Source of the DNA: an uncultured Chloroflexota bacterium
GTDB lineage: Bacteria > Chloroflexota > Chloroflexia > Thermomicrobiales > UBA6265
DNA: 19,545 bases
NCBI GenBank assembly: GCA_937901745.1
Contig: CALGSZ010000104.1
Coordinates: 1 to 19,545, forward strand
Direction: 5' to 3'
In this document: positions 6,141 through 13,164 of the stretch, one piece after another
Position numbering within the stretch: position 1 is the first letter of the stretch
How the letters are laid out: each line of letters starts with the position of its first letter
Notes under the pieces: generated by a model
Told to the model about the DNA's origin: nothing
Database searches by the model: none
The model's input: the letters and a program-made list of their open reading frames with translations, nothing else
Program-made: the position numbers and the translations under genes

Positions 6141-7400
6141 GTGGGAGCTGTACAGCGGCTCGCGACCGTGGTGATTATCGGGCTAGTGGCACTCGCCACG
6201 GTCCTCGTCCTGTACTTGGCCGACGAAAACAATCGGATCAAGGCCGAGGAGGAGGAGCAACGGGAGGCCGCGATCGAGCGCGGCATTCGCAACTACCTCT
6301 CACTCTGCGTCTCCTGCCACGGTCCCGCCGGCGAAGGGTTCCTGGAGCCCGGCGCTGCTGGCACGGGCCGGATCGGCCTGCCGCTTGGTGGCGACACCTA
6401 CGCGACGAAGCTCAACCAAGAGGGAATTAATGCGGATGGCTCTCCGTATCCCGGTGGCGTGGAAGCGAGAGCGGAGTACCTCGCCCAAGTGATTCGCGAG
6501 GGCCGCAATCAGATGCCCGCTTGGAGCGTCGATAACAACGGCCCGCTGATCGATTCACAGATCGATGAGCTGGTCACCATGATCCAGCACGTCGATTGGA
6601 ACCGGGTCTATAACGAGGCGATTCACGAGTTCGGTGGCTACCCGACTCCGCCGCCGGCGCCGACGCAGCCGCCGTCCGATGACACGCAAGATGGAGGCGC
6701 GGCACCGGAAGGGACCGAGACGCCGGATACCGGTGGAGGCGCCGCGACTGAGATCACGGTGGTTGCTGGCAAGCCGGCGGAGCTCCAGTTCGACCCCGCT
6801 CAGTTCTCGATCCCACCGGATACGGACGTCCAGGTCACGCTCGTCAACGAGGGAGCACTGCCGCACAACTTCGCGATCGATGAGCTGGGGATTAGCGTTG
6901 ATGTGCAACCCGGCGAAACCAAGGTATTCACGATCAATGCTCCGGCCGGCCAGTATGAGTTCTATTGCAATGTCCCAGGCCACCGCGAGGGCGGCATGGT
7001 CGGCACGCTGACAGTGGAAGGCAGCGCGGCTCCTGCAGAGCCGGAGCAGACCACGGAGGAACAACCGGAGCAAGAGGGCGGCGAGCAGCCGGCACCGGCA
7101 AATGGTGAGCAGCCGGCTGGTGCGACAGCTATCGAGGTGATTGCTGGCAAGCCGGCTGAGCTGCAGTTCGACCCGTCGCAGATCACGATTCCGGCGAACA
7201 CCGAGGTGACCGTGACGCTGCGCAATGAGGGCGCGCTGCCTCACAACTTTGCGGTTGACGAGCTGGGAATCAGTGTGGACGTGCAACCTGGCGAGGAGAC
7301 GCAGTTCACCATCAACGCGCCCGCTGGCCAGTATGAGTTCTATTGCAATGTCCCAGGCCACCGCGAGGGTGGCATGGTCGGCACGCTCGTCGTCGAATAG
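6141..7400 (+). CDS. Cytochrome c fused to two tandem cupredoxin (plastocyanin-like) domains
   Basis: 419 aa, GTG start with GGTAGGAGAG upstream. Order: signal/anchor helix 7-26; charged coil 34-48; cytochrome c domain with CVSCH at 56-60 and candidate axial Met at M125 (QMPAW); Pro/Gly/acidic linker 168-203; cupredoxin 1 at 204-293 with ligands H242, C276, H281, M286; acidic linker 294-328; cupredoxin 2 at 330-419 with H368, C402, H407, M412. All type-1 copper ligands are present in both. The protein faces outside, tethered to the membrane. Its place directly after the Rieske gene makes it the likely acceptor or carrier of electrons from the complex, possibly handing them to an oxidase (inference). 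The two copper domains are a recent duplication. Confidence 0.9.
   Translation: MGAVQRLATVVIIGLVALATVLVLYLADENNRIKAEEEEQREAAIERGIRNYLSLCVSCHGPAGEGFLEPGAAGTGRIGLPLGGDTYATKLNQEGINADGSPYPGGVEARAEYLAQVIREGRNQMPAWSVDNNGPLIDSQIDELVTMIQHVDWNRVYNEAIHEFGGYPTPPPAPTQPPSDDTQDGGAAPEGTETPDTGGGAATEITVVAGKPAELQFDPAQFSIPPDTDVQVTLVNEGALPHNFAIDELGISVDVQPGETKVFTINAPAGQYEFYCNVPGHREGGMVGTLTVEGSAAPAEPEQTTEEQPEQEGGEQPAPANGEQPAGATAIEVIAGKPAELQFDPSQITIPANTEVTVTLRNEGALPHNFAVDELGISVDVQPGEETQFTINAPAGQYEFYCNVPGHREGGMVGTLVVE
6750..7397 (+). repeat. Tandem duplication encoding the two cupredoxin domains
   Basis: The two domain-coding segments (6750-7019 and 7128-7397) are offset by exactly 378 bp (126 codons). The stretch 6948-7009 matches 7326-7387 at 61 of 62 positions, including synonymous sites, while the beginnings of the two domains differ clearly. 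The identical part covers the Cys-His-Met copper loop. Confidence 0.85.
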
Positions 7401-7427
7401 CCAGGCGAGCTCAGGAGGAGCATTGCG

Positions 7428-7661
7428 ATGCGAGATGCAATCGAGTGGCTCGGCAACCTGCGTGTCGAGAACCTGGCTGACTTCGGAGTCCTTGCGGACA
7501 CGGTCGAAGTCATCGTCGCCGTCATCATGATGATCGGCGGCATCTATATCACCCACCGTATCCAGGTCTGGGCCGACAAGGCCGGGGAGCACCCCGGTGC
7601 GGTAAACGTCGGTCTGGGTGGCGGCACGGAACGCTACGAGCAACGCGGCCTACGCGACTAG
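7428..7661 (+). CDS. Small one-helix membrane protein at the end of the cytochrome operon
   Basis: 77 aa. One hydrophobic helix at about 22-42 (ends MMIGGIYITHRI), then a polar C-terminal tail rich in Gly and charged residues. It has a good ribosome binding site (AGGAGGAG about 7 bp before the ATG) and starts 27 bp after the cytochrome c-cupredoxin gene, so it is almost certainly cotranscribed. I do not recognise a family. Small single-helix subunits are common in b6f and bc complexes (PetG, PetL, PetN types), so an accessory subunit is a reasonable guess, but nothing in the sequence proves it. Confidence 0.7.
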   Translation: MRDAIEWLGNLRVENLADFGVLADTVEVIVAVIMMIGGIYITHRIQVWADKAGEHPGAVNVGLGGGTERYEQRGLRD

Positions 7662-7711
7662 CCGCGACGGAGGAGTCGGAGGTCGGGCAAGCGCGCAAGC
7701 GCCGGGCACAC

Positions 7712-7753
7712 GAGGACGCAGTTGAATTTGAGCTGCGTCCTCAAATTTTCTCT
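7712..7753 (+). terminator. Rho-independent terminator of the cytochrome operon
   Basis: Perfect 10-bp stem GAGGACGCAG/CTGCGTCCTC (7712-7721 with 7733-7742), an 11-nt loop, then AAATTTTCTCT. It stands 50 bp after the last gene of the operon. The A run before the stem is poor, so it works best on the plus strand. Confidence 0.8.
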
Positions 7754-7812
7754 ACTCACCCCGAATCGCCGCCCCTAACCCCTGACCCCTAGCTCCTATC
7801 CCCTACCCAGCC

Positions 7813-8259
7813 ATGCCAAGCACGACCTACCTCTGGTGCGATACCTGCCGTCGAAGTTTCACGCATGACGATGCGCCGGAAAAGCTCTGCCCGCTCTGCC
7901 ACGGGCCCATGCGAGAGATGGGCAGGATGTCGGCGATGCTGCGAGGCTTGATGGCCACCGAACTCGTCGCCTCCGACCTCAGGACGAAGCACCGCCAGCT
8001 CATACGCCTGACGTGGACTCGCAACGGGATGGGCGAGCAGTACTACCGCGTGCTCGCACCTGACATGCCGTACAACCGGTTCGAGGCGCGCGTAACCGAT
8101 CTCCTCTGCCGTGGCGCCGAGGAAGGGTGGATCCGGTTCGTCTTTCCCCCCGCCCCGAGCGCGGACGAATCGCAGTATCGCGTCGAGTTCCTCGACGAAG
8201 AGCGCTTCATCCAAGAGCTCGAAGCGCTCGCCGCCCAATCGCGTAAGAAGCGATCCTGA
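7813..8259 (+). CDS. Zinc-ribbon hypothetical protein
   Basis: 148 aa. Two CxxC pairs (C9/C12 and C26/C29) at the N-terminus form a probable zinc ribbon (WCDTC and CPLCHG). The rest is mixed alpha/beta with a basic end (SRKKRS) and no membrane segment or signal peptide. I do not recognise the C-terminal part. No Shine-Dalgarno is visible: the 40 bp before the ATG are a pyrimidine-rich tract with repeated CCCCTA-type units (about 7771-7806), so it may be leaderless or start further in (M32, M39). Its composition fits the neighbours. It lies 48 bp before the URO-D-like gene. Confidence 0.7.
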   Translation: MPSTTYLWCDTCRRSFTHDDAPEKLCPLCHGPMREMGRMSAMLRGLMATELVASDLRTKHRQLIRLTWTRNGMGEQYYRVLAPDMPYNRFEARVTDLLCRGAEEGWIRFVFPPAPSADESQYRVEFLDEERFIQELEALAAQSRKKRS

Positions 8260-8307
8260 CGCTTATCCGATTTTCGGCACGGTTCTCTGAACGACAAAGG
8301 AGCCGCG

Positions 8308-9291
8308 ATGACGCCCAGGGAGCGACTGAACGCCGCTATCGCTGGAGAGCAGCCGGACCGTCCGCCGGTCGCGCTGTGGCGACACTTCCCGGAGCAAGAC
8401 CAAACCGCGGAGGACCTGGCAGCGGTCACGCTCGACTGGCAGACGCGCTTCGGATTCGACCTCGTCAAGTTCATGCCCCCCGGCGACTACCCCATCATTG
8501 ATTGGGGCGGCGAAACGGTGTACGAAGGCGCCAGATCCGGCACGCGGACGACGAAGCGCTACCCCGTACCCGAGATTTCCGCGTGGTCACGGCTCCAGCC
8601 GATTGATGTCCACTCTGGGTTCAACGGCGTCGTGTTGCAAGCGGTGGAGAAGACGCGAAAACGCCTCGATCCGGAGGTCCCGCTCCTGCAGACGATCTTC
8701 AGCCCGCTCACGGTGGCGATGAAGCTCTCCGGCGGGAAGGCGATCGAACACCTCCGCGAGGATGCGCAACTCCTGCACGAAGCGCTTCGCGTCATCACCG
8801 ACGTGACGACAGCGATGCTCGCGGCGTCGCTCGACGCGGGGGCTGACGGCATCTTCTTCGCGACACAATGCGCGGACGAGCGTCTGATGACGGTCGAGGA
8901 GTATCGCGAGTTCGGCGTGCCGTACGATCTCGCCGTGCTTCGCGCTGCCGCGCCGGAGACAATCATCCTCCTCCATCTCCACGGCGAGCGGCCGATGTTC
9001 TCGCTCCAGGCCGAGTACCCGGCCACGATCATCAACTGGCACGATCGCCACGCCGAGCCGTCGCTCGCCGACGGGCAGCGGCTGAGCGGGCGAAGCGTGG
9101 CCGGCGGCTTGGACGAGCGCTTCATCGCGGATCGGTCAGCGGCCGAAGTCGAGGCCGAGGCGCGGGATGCCCTCAACGCGACCGGCGGCCGCGGTCACCT
9201 GCTAACACCCGGCTGCGTCATCCCGATCGATACGCCGGAGAGCAATATCGAAGCGGCAATCGCTGCCGCGCACTCGTTCCAGCCAGGGTAG
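8308..9291 (+). CDS. Uroporphyrinogen decarboxylase (URO-D) family protein, probably not HemE
   Basis: 327 aa TIM-barrel of the URO-D superfamily, which contains heme-pathway HemE and corrinoid-dependent methyltransferases such as MtaA/MtbA. It starts with the family-typical TPRERLNAAIAGEQPDRPPV and ends with HLLTPGCVIPIDTPESNI (298-315), where HemE-like and MtbA-like proteins carry the same PGC-IP-DTP block. The HemE signature RQAGRY near the N-terminus is absent (VALWRHFPEQ instead), so uroporphyrinogen decarboxylation is unlikely. LLHLHGE (221-227) and C303 could be metal ligands, as in the methyltransferase branch (inference). AAAGGAG precedes the ATG. A terminator follows at 9323. Confidence 0.85.
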   Translation: MTPRERLNAAIAGEQPDRPPVALWRHFPEQDQTAEDLAAVTLDWQTRFGFDLVKFMPPGDYPIIDWGGETVYEGARSGTRTTKRYPVPEISAWSRLQPIDVHSGFNGVVLQAVEKTRKRLDPEVPLLQTIFSPLTVAMKLSGGKAIEHLREDAQLLHEALRVITDVTTAMLAASLDAGADGIFFATQCADERLMTVEEYREFGVPYDLAVLRAAAPETIILLHLHGERPMFSLQAEYPATIINWHDRHAEPSLADGQRLSGRSVAGGLDERFIADRSAAEVEAEARDALNATGGRGHLLTPGCVIPIDTPESNIEAAIAAAHSFQPG

Positions 9292-9322
9292 CTGCCGGTT
9301 CTCCACACCAGCTCGCGCTTAT

Positions 9323-9362
9323 AGTGCCGCCAGGTCCCGCGCCGGCGGCACTTCGTTTTCGG
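9323..9362 (+). terminator. Rho-independent terminator after the URO-D-like gene
   Basis: Stem AGTGCCGCC/GGCGGCACT (9323-9331 with 9344-9352), a 12-nt loop, followed by TCGTTTTCGG. It lies 32 bp after the stop codon. Confidence 0.7.
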
Positions 9363-9530
9363 CAGGCTCGCAGAGCGGTGCGCAATTGGCGGGAGTCATC
9401 GTGAATCGGAAGGCCGAAGGCGCCAGCCAGTACAATTGGCTTCGACACGTGTCATCCTCCCCAGCGTCCCCGCAATCACAAGTCACACGTCGCGAGACAG
9501 GCTCCTAGCTGGAAAAGGAGATTGGACAGT

Positions 9531-9998
9531 ATGAGCAACAAGCCTGACGAGACGACGGTCCACGACGAGGGCGAGGGATTCACCGAGGAAGAGCGCGCCG
9601 CGATGCGGGAGCGCGCTCGCGAGCTGAAGTCAGCCTCTCGCCGGCGCGGGAGCAAGGCGGATCTCGAGGGCGAAGTGCTCGCCAAGATCGCCGAGATGCC
9701 AGAACCGGACCGCGCGCTCGCCGAGCGCATCCACGCGATCGTCAAGGCGAACGCGCCGCACCTTTCGCCAAAGCTGTGGTACGGGATGCCCGCCTACGCG
9801 AAGAACGGCAAGGTGCTCTGCTTCTTCCAAGCGGCCGACAAGTTCAAGAGCAGGTACGCAACGCTCGGCTTTACGGATGTGGCGGACCTCGACGACGGCA
9901 GCATGTGGCCGACCTCTTTCGCGGTGAAGGAGCTCACCTCGGCCGAGGAAGCAACGATTGCCAGTTTGGTCAAGAAGGCCGCCGGCGCGGAGACCTGA
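9531..9998 (+). CDS. DUF1801 (YdhG-like) domain protein
   Basis: 155 aa cytosolic protein. The N-terminal 60 residues are charged and helical (FTEEERAAMRERARELK). The DUF1801 core spans about 60-150, with the landmark PKLWYGMPAYAKNGKVLCFF and KFKSRYATLGF. Function of the family is unsettled; some members are named iron chaperones. The ATG at 9531 is preferred to a TTG at 9522 because AAAGGAG (9514-9520) is a workable 10 bp from the former and only 1 bp from the latter. Flanked by a terminator upstream, it is likely its own transcript. Confidence 0.85.
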   Translation: MSNKPDETTVHDEGEGFTEEERAAMRERARELKSASRRRGSKADLEGEVLAKIAEMPEPDRALAERIHAIVKANAPHLSPKLWYGMPAYAKNGKVLCFFQAADKFKSRYATLGFTDVADLDDGSMWPTSFAVKELTSAEEATIASLVKKAAGAET

Positions 9999-10119
9999 TT
10001 GGTCGGGAGAGCTTTCGGCGAAGACGACATTTGGGTGATCGTCGGCGCGGCGCCATGCTGCTAAGACGATGTTGGACAAATCGTCTCGCAGTTTGCGCTC
10101 TTACCGAGCGGAGGAGCTC

Positions 10120-10479
10120 ATGGCCGCGCGCGTCTACGAAGTTGTGAATGCTCGCACCGGGCGGGTGGTTGCCACTCGTATCGAGGAAGCAGCCGGACCA
10201 TGGCAATCCTTCCGCGGGCTCATGCTTCGAAAATCCTTGCCGCAGGGGCATGGCATGCTCTTCAGGCCGGCTCGCGGCATTCACACGCAGTTCATGCGCT
10301 TCCCAATCGATCTCATCTATCTCGATAAGGGCAATCGAGTCGTCAAGATCCGCCCATCCGTTCCCCCGTGGCGATTCGACTTCACCAACGCCGCGGCCGT
10401 CATCGAGATGAATGGCGGCGCGGCGGGCGAGAGCGACATCCAGCCCGGCGACGAGCTACTGTTCCAGCCCGTCGGCTGA
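10120..10479 (+). CDS. DUF192 family protein
   Basis: 119 aa, the usual size for a DUF192 domain. The core SFRGLMLRKSL...GHGMLF...HTQFMRFPIDLIYLD and PPWRF are classic for the family. Many members have a signal peptide; this one does not, so it is predicted cytosolic. Molecular function is unknown. An in-frame ATG exists at 10069, but GGAGGAG (10110-10116) is 3 bp from the ATG at 10120, which also fits the family start. Confidence 0.88.
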   Translation: MAARVYEVVNARTGRVVATRIEEAAGPWQSFRGLMLRKSLPQGHGMLFRPARGIHTQFMRFPIDLIYLDKGNRVVKIRPSVPPWRFDFTNAAAVIEMNGGAAGESDIQPGDELLFQPVG

Positions 10480-10584
10480 CCTAACGTCTGGAGACAAACA
10501 CTAACGACGCGTAGACTGCCGAGCGGCGCAATCCAGGGACGCTTCGCAACCGCGCGGCCCCGACGCCATTCGGTTTAGCGGATC

Positions 10585-11259
10585 ATGTCAGGAACGAAAG
10601 CGATGTCAGATTCTCCGAGCTCATCACGAACCGTGGCCGAGTACGCGGCGGCAGTCGCCTCAGCGGAGCCGACGCCTGGCGGCGGCAGCGTGGTTGCGAC
10701 GACCGCTGCCCTCGCGGCGAGTCTCGGCGAGATGGTCACGCGCTTGACCCTTGCTCGTCCCCGCGACGCTGCAGTCACCGAGCGACTCGGCGCGGCGCTC
10801 ACTGCGATGACTCGCCTACGCGAGACGCTGCTCGATCTCGCCGCGGCCGACGAGCGCGCCTACGCGGCCTACCGGAGCGCCGTCGCCCTACCGAAAGCTA
10901 CCCCTGAGGAACGCCAACGGCGTCAGGAAGCGCTCGATCAAGCGCTTGAAGCATCGGCTAGCGCGCCGCTCGGCGTCGCTGCCGTTGTGCTCGACCTCCT
11001 CGCTCACCTCCAGACGGTCGGCAAGCTCGGCACGAAGCATGCTTTGACCGACATTCAGACAGCGGCGCTCTTGGCCGAAGCGGCGCTCAAGGGTGCCCTG
11101 CTCTTCGTCGAGGTCAACGCTCGACTCCTCTCCAACGCGGAGCGCGGAGCCGAGCTGCTGGCGCAAGCAGCGGAGCGCCGCGCGCAGGCGGAGGCTGCCA
11201 CCGCCGCGGTGCTCGACGCGATCGAAGTACGCTTCGCGCCGGCCCCGGCGACTCCCTGA
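10585..11259 (+). CDS. Cyclodeaminase/cyclohydrolase family protein (FTCD_C / FchA-like)
   Basis: 224 aa, all-helical. The motif EPTPGGGSV (28-36) marks the formimidoyltransferase-cyclodeaminase C-terminal family, whose members turn 5-formimino-THF into 5,10-methenyl-THF plus ammonia, or act as methenyl-THF cyclohydrolase (FchA). The stand-alone size of about 210 aa fits. The DIQTAALLAEAALKGALLFVEVNARLL region is also typical. There is no folate or histidine-utilisation gene next to it, so the exact reaction is open. ATGs at 10585 and 10603 are both possible; neither has a strong Shine-Dalgarno (AGGA lies 10 bp before the second). The gene converges with the patatin remnant. Confidence 0.85.
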   Translation: MSGTKAMSDSPSSSRTVAEYAAAVASAEPTPGGGSVVATTAALAASLGEMVTRLTLARPRDAAVTERLGAALTAMTRLRETLLDLAAADERAYAAYRSAVALPKATPEERQRRQEALDQALEASASAPLGVAAVVLDLLAHLQTVGKLGTKHALTDIQTAALLAEAALKGALLFVEVNARLLSNAERGAELLAQAAERRAQAEAATAAVLDAIEVRFAPAPATP

Positions 11260-11289
11260 CATTCGGCAAAGTCCGCGATTAGTGAATTG

Positions 11290-11823
11290 TCACACCGGAG
11301 CACTGAGGACGAGATCATGGGCAGGAGTTGAAGCCGCCCGACGTGCGGAGGGAGCGCTTCCGACCTCGCTCATGACAGTCTCCCTCCCCTCACCCAAGGC
11401 GCCACCATTCAAGAACGCCTCGGCAGCCGCCCGACCAGCCTCATACAGCGCGCAGGCTCGCTCGGCGGAGAGATCGAACTCAGCGGTGCGCACGCCGAGA
11501 CAGGGCACTGAGATCGTCCGGTCGAAGCGCGTCCGCTCCAGGTAGTGGCGGTCGTGCGCGGACAGGACCGTCTGCGCGAGGCTTCGCACGAAATCAATCA
11601 TTGCGAGCATCCCGCCTGTCGAGTCGGAAAGGACCTCTGAACCCTCGTCCAGACGGATCCCGATCGTCGGCACGCCCCAAGCACTCTCTTCGTCGAACAG
11701 CCAGACTGGGAAATTCGAAAGCAGGCCACCGTCAACGAGGACGTGATGCCGACCAGTGCGCGGGTTGAGGAACCGCACCGGCTCGAAGCGATCTACGTCA
11801 GGGTACGTAGAACCGCTTGGCAT
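11290..11823 (-). pseudogene. Patatin-like phospholipase, 5'-truncated remnant
   Basis: 177 codons with the C-terminal half of a patatin. FEPVRFLNPRTG...VLVDGGLLSNFPVWLFD contains the DGG motif with the catalytic Asp, and the following residues fit the family. The N-terminal half with GxSxG nucleophile and oxyanion glycine loop is missing. There is no ribosome binding site before the ATG at 11823. The frame stays open upstream to the stop codon of the pentapeptide gene (11869-11871), but the added residues do not look like patatin. The homology seems to begin around 11790, next to a small inverted repeat (CTACGT/ACGTAG, 11793-11810). It is likely inactive. Confidence 0.65.
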
Positions 11824-11868
11824 TGTCGTTGGATTGAAGGAGAAAAGTATTACATCCGCGACGAGCGC

Positions 11869-12873
11869 TCACGCCGGCGGCTTGCGAGTCGAGCGCCGCA
11901 ACGGCTTTCCATCGGGGGCAAGTTCCTCCGGCAGGATCGTGCACTCATCCGTGACAGCCTTATCGAGCTGGTCCTGAGTCAGCCCGGTGACCCCGAGCAG
12001 ATTGGCTCGTTGGAGGTTCGCCCCCTCGAGATTCGCTCCCTCGAGGATGGCCCCTTCGAGGTTCGCCCCCTTGAGATTGCCTTCCTGCAAATTCGCCAGC
12101 GCCAGGGACGCTTTCCTCAGGTCCGCTCGCTCCAGGTTCGCCCTCGCCAGAGTCGCCCCGCCGAGGTCCGCTCCCCGAAGATCGGTTCCGGATAGGTCAA
12201 TAACCTTCCCGCGTTCGTGCGCGAGCTGCGCTTCGCTCCGCCGTCCCAGCACGGTCAAGACGGCCTGCACATCGATACGAGGCCGGGGAGTCGCATTATC
12301 CTCACCAAATCCATTTGTTACCGCGTCCTCCCCTTCCCCGGCACGAGAAACGGGCGCGTGCTCGCGAACGTAGGCCGCCAGCACCTCCATGATTGTCCAG
12401 TGGTCGCGAGCCGGAGAGTCCTGCGCAATGCGCTCCAGGGAGTAGATCCCGCCCAGGCGCACTTCGATGTGCGGTCGACCGTCGCCGTGGGTTGCTCCTA
12501 GCTGCTCGATCGCCTTGTTGAACCGGTCGGTAATCTGGCCATCTTGGGTGACCCTCAGGTTCTCTTGGGCAACTCTTACATTGAGCCAGGTCAGAAAGCC
12601 GCTGACCATCACGGACACGCCAGCCGCGATCGTTGCCCACGTCCGGCGAATCTCGTTCTCTAATGCCACTAGCTGACTGGGAGTCGAAACGTCGGTCGCT
12701 GTCTCCACGTGTCGCCTGGGGACCTCAACCACGAGGAAGATGAGGCTCGCCAAGAACACAATCGCCACCACGACCGCGATGGTTCGCCGCAGTCGCTGCT
12801 TCGCCCAGATCCGAGTCAGGGCATTGACAAACTCCCCAACTCGCGCGTCTATTTTCTCAACCATCGTCCACAT
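11869..12873 (-). CDS. Membrane-anchored pentapeptide-repeat protein
   Basis: 334 aa from the preferred start at 12873. Two membrane helices at about 31-51 and 78-98 are followed by QITDRFNKAIEQLG, RLGGIYSLERIAQDSPARDHWTIMEVLAAYVREH, a conserved combination in a large family of bacterial membrane pentapeptide proteins. About 13 A(N/D)L-type pentapeptides (226-293) form a right-handed beta-helix, then a charged tail. Role unknown; the family is common in many phyla. The frame stays open to 13161, but the extra 96 residues look noncoding; GGGTGAG lies just before 12873. The patatin remnant lies downstream in the same frame. Confidence 0.82.
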   Translation of the reverse strand: MWTMVEKIDARVGEFVNALTRIWAKQRLRRTIAVVVAIVFLASLIFLVVEVPRRHVETATDVSTPSQLVALENEIRRTWATIAAGVSVMVSGFLTWLNVRVAQENLRVTQDGQITDRFNKAIEQLGATHGDGRPHIEVRLGGIYSLERIAQDSPARDHWTIMEVLAAYVREHAPVSRAGEGEDAVTNGFGEDNATPRPRIDVQAVLTVLGRRSEAQLAHERGKVIDLSGTDLRGADLGGATLARANLERADLRKASLALANLQEGNLKGANLEGAILEGANLEGANLQRANLLGVTGLTQDQLDKAVTDECTILPEELAPDGKPLRRSTRKPPA

Positions 12874-12969
12874 TGACTCACCCGGACACAAGGAACGCGT
12901 CTTCACACGCCGCCCCGCTAACGATCGCCCAATATTGCGCGGCGGCAACGCCTTTTCCACTTCCGCTAT

Positions 12970-12989
12970 GTTGGGTAGCAGTACCCAAC
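12970..12989. promoter_or_regulatory. Perfect 8-bp inverted repeat upstream of the pentapeptide gene
   Basis: GTTGGGTA (12970-12977) and TACCCAAC (12982-12989) separated by 4 bp, in the 291-bp region between the pentapeptide gene and comM. It could be an operator or an RNA hairpin. No T-run follows on either strand. The rest of 12874-13164 shows no gene. Confidence 0.4.
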
Positions 12990-13164
12990 GGTGGACGCGC
13001 TGGAAGGAATCTCCGCCGGAATCAATATTTTCCTCTATTTGCAGGCAAGGCGAGGGAAGGCTTGAGCGGAGATGACCGCCCGAACCCGATCCATGGCAAA
13101 CGTACGCGGCCCGCCCGATACAGCGGAGCCGGCCGGCAGGGCAGAATTCGACGATCAGCAAGCG

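Noticed and set aside
11987..12190. Short DNA repeats of about 15 bp
   Set aside because: These are simply the coding repeats of the pentapeptide motif and not a separate repeat element.
12874..13161. 96-codon N-terminal extension of the pentapeptide protein
   Set aside because: The extension looks like noncoding sequence, while GGGTGAG precedes the ATG at 12873 and the remaining protein matches the usual family layout.
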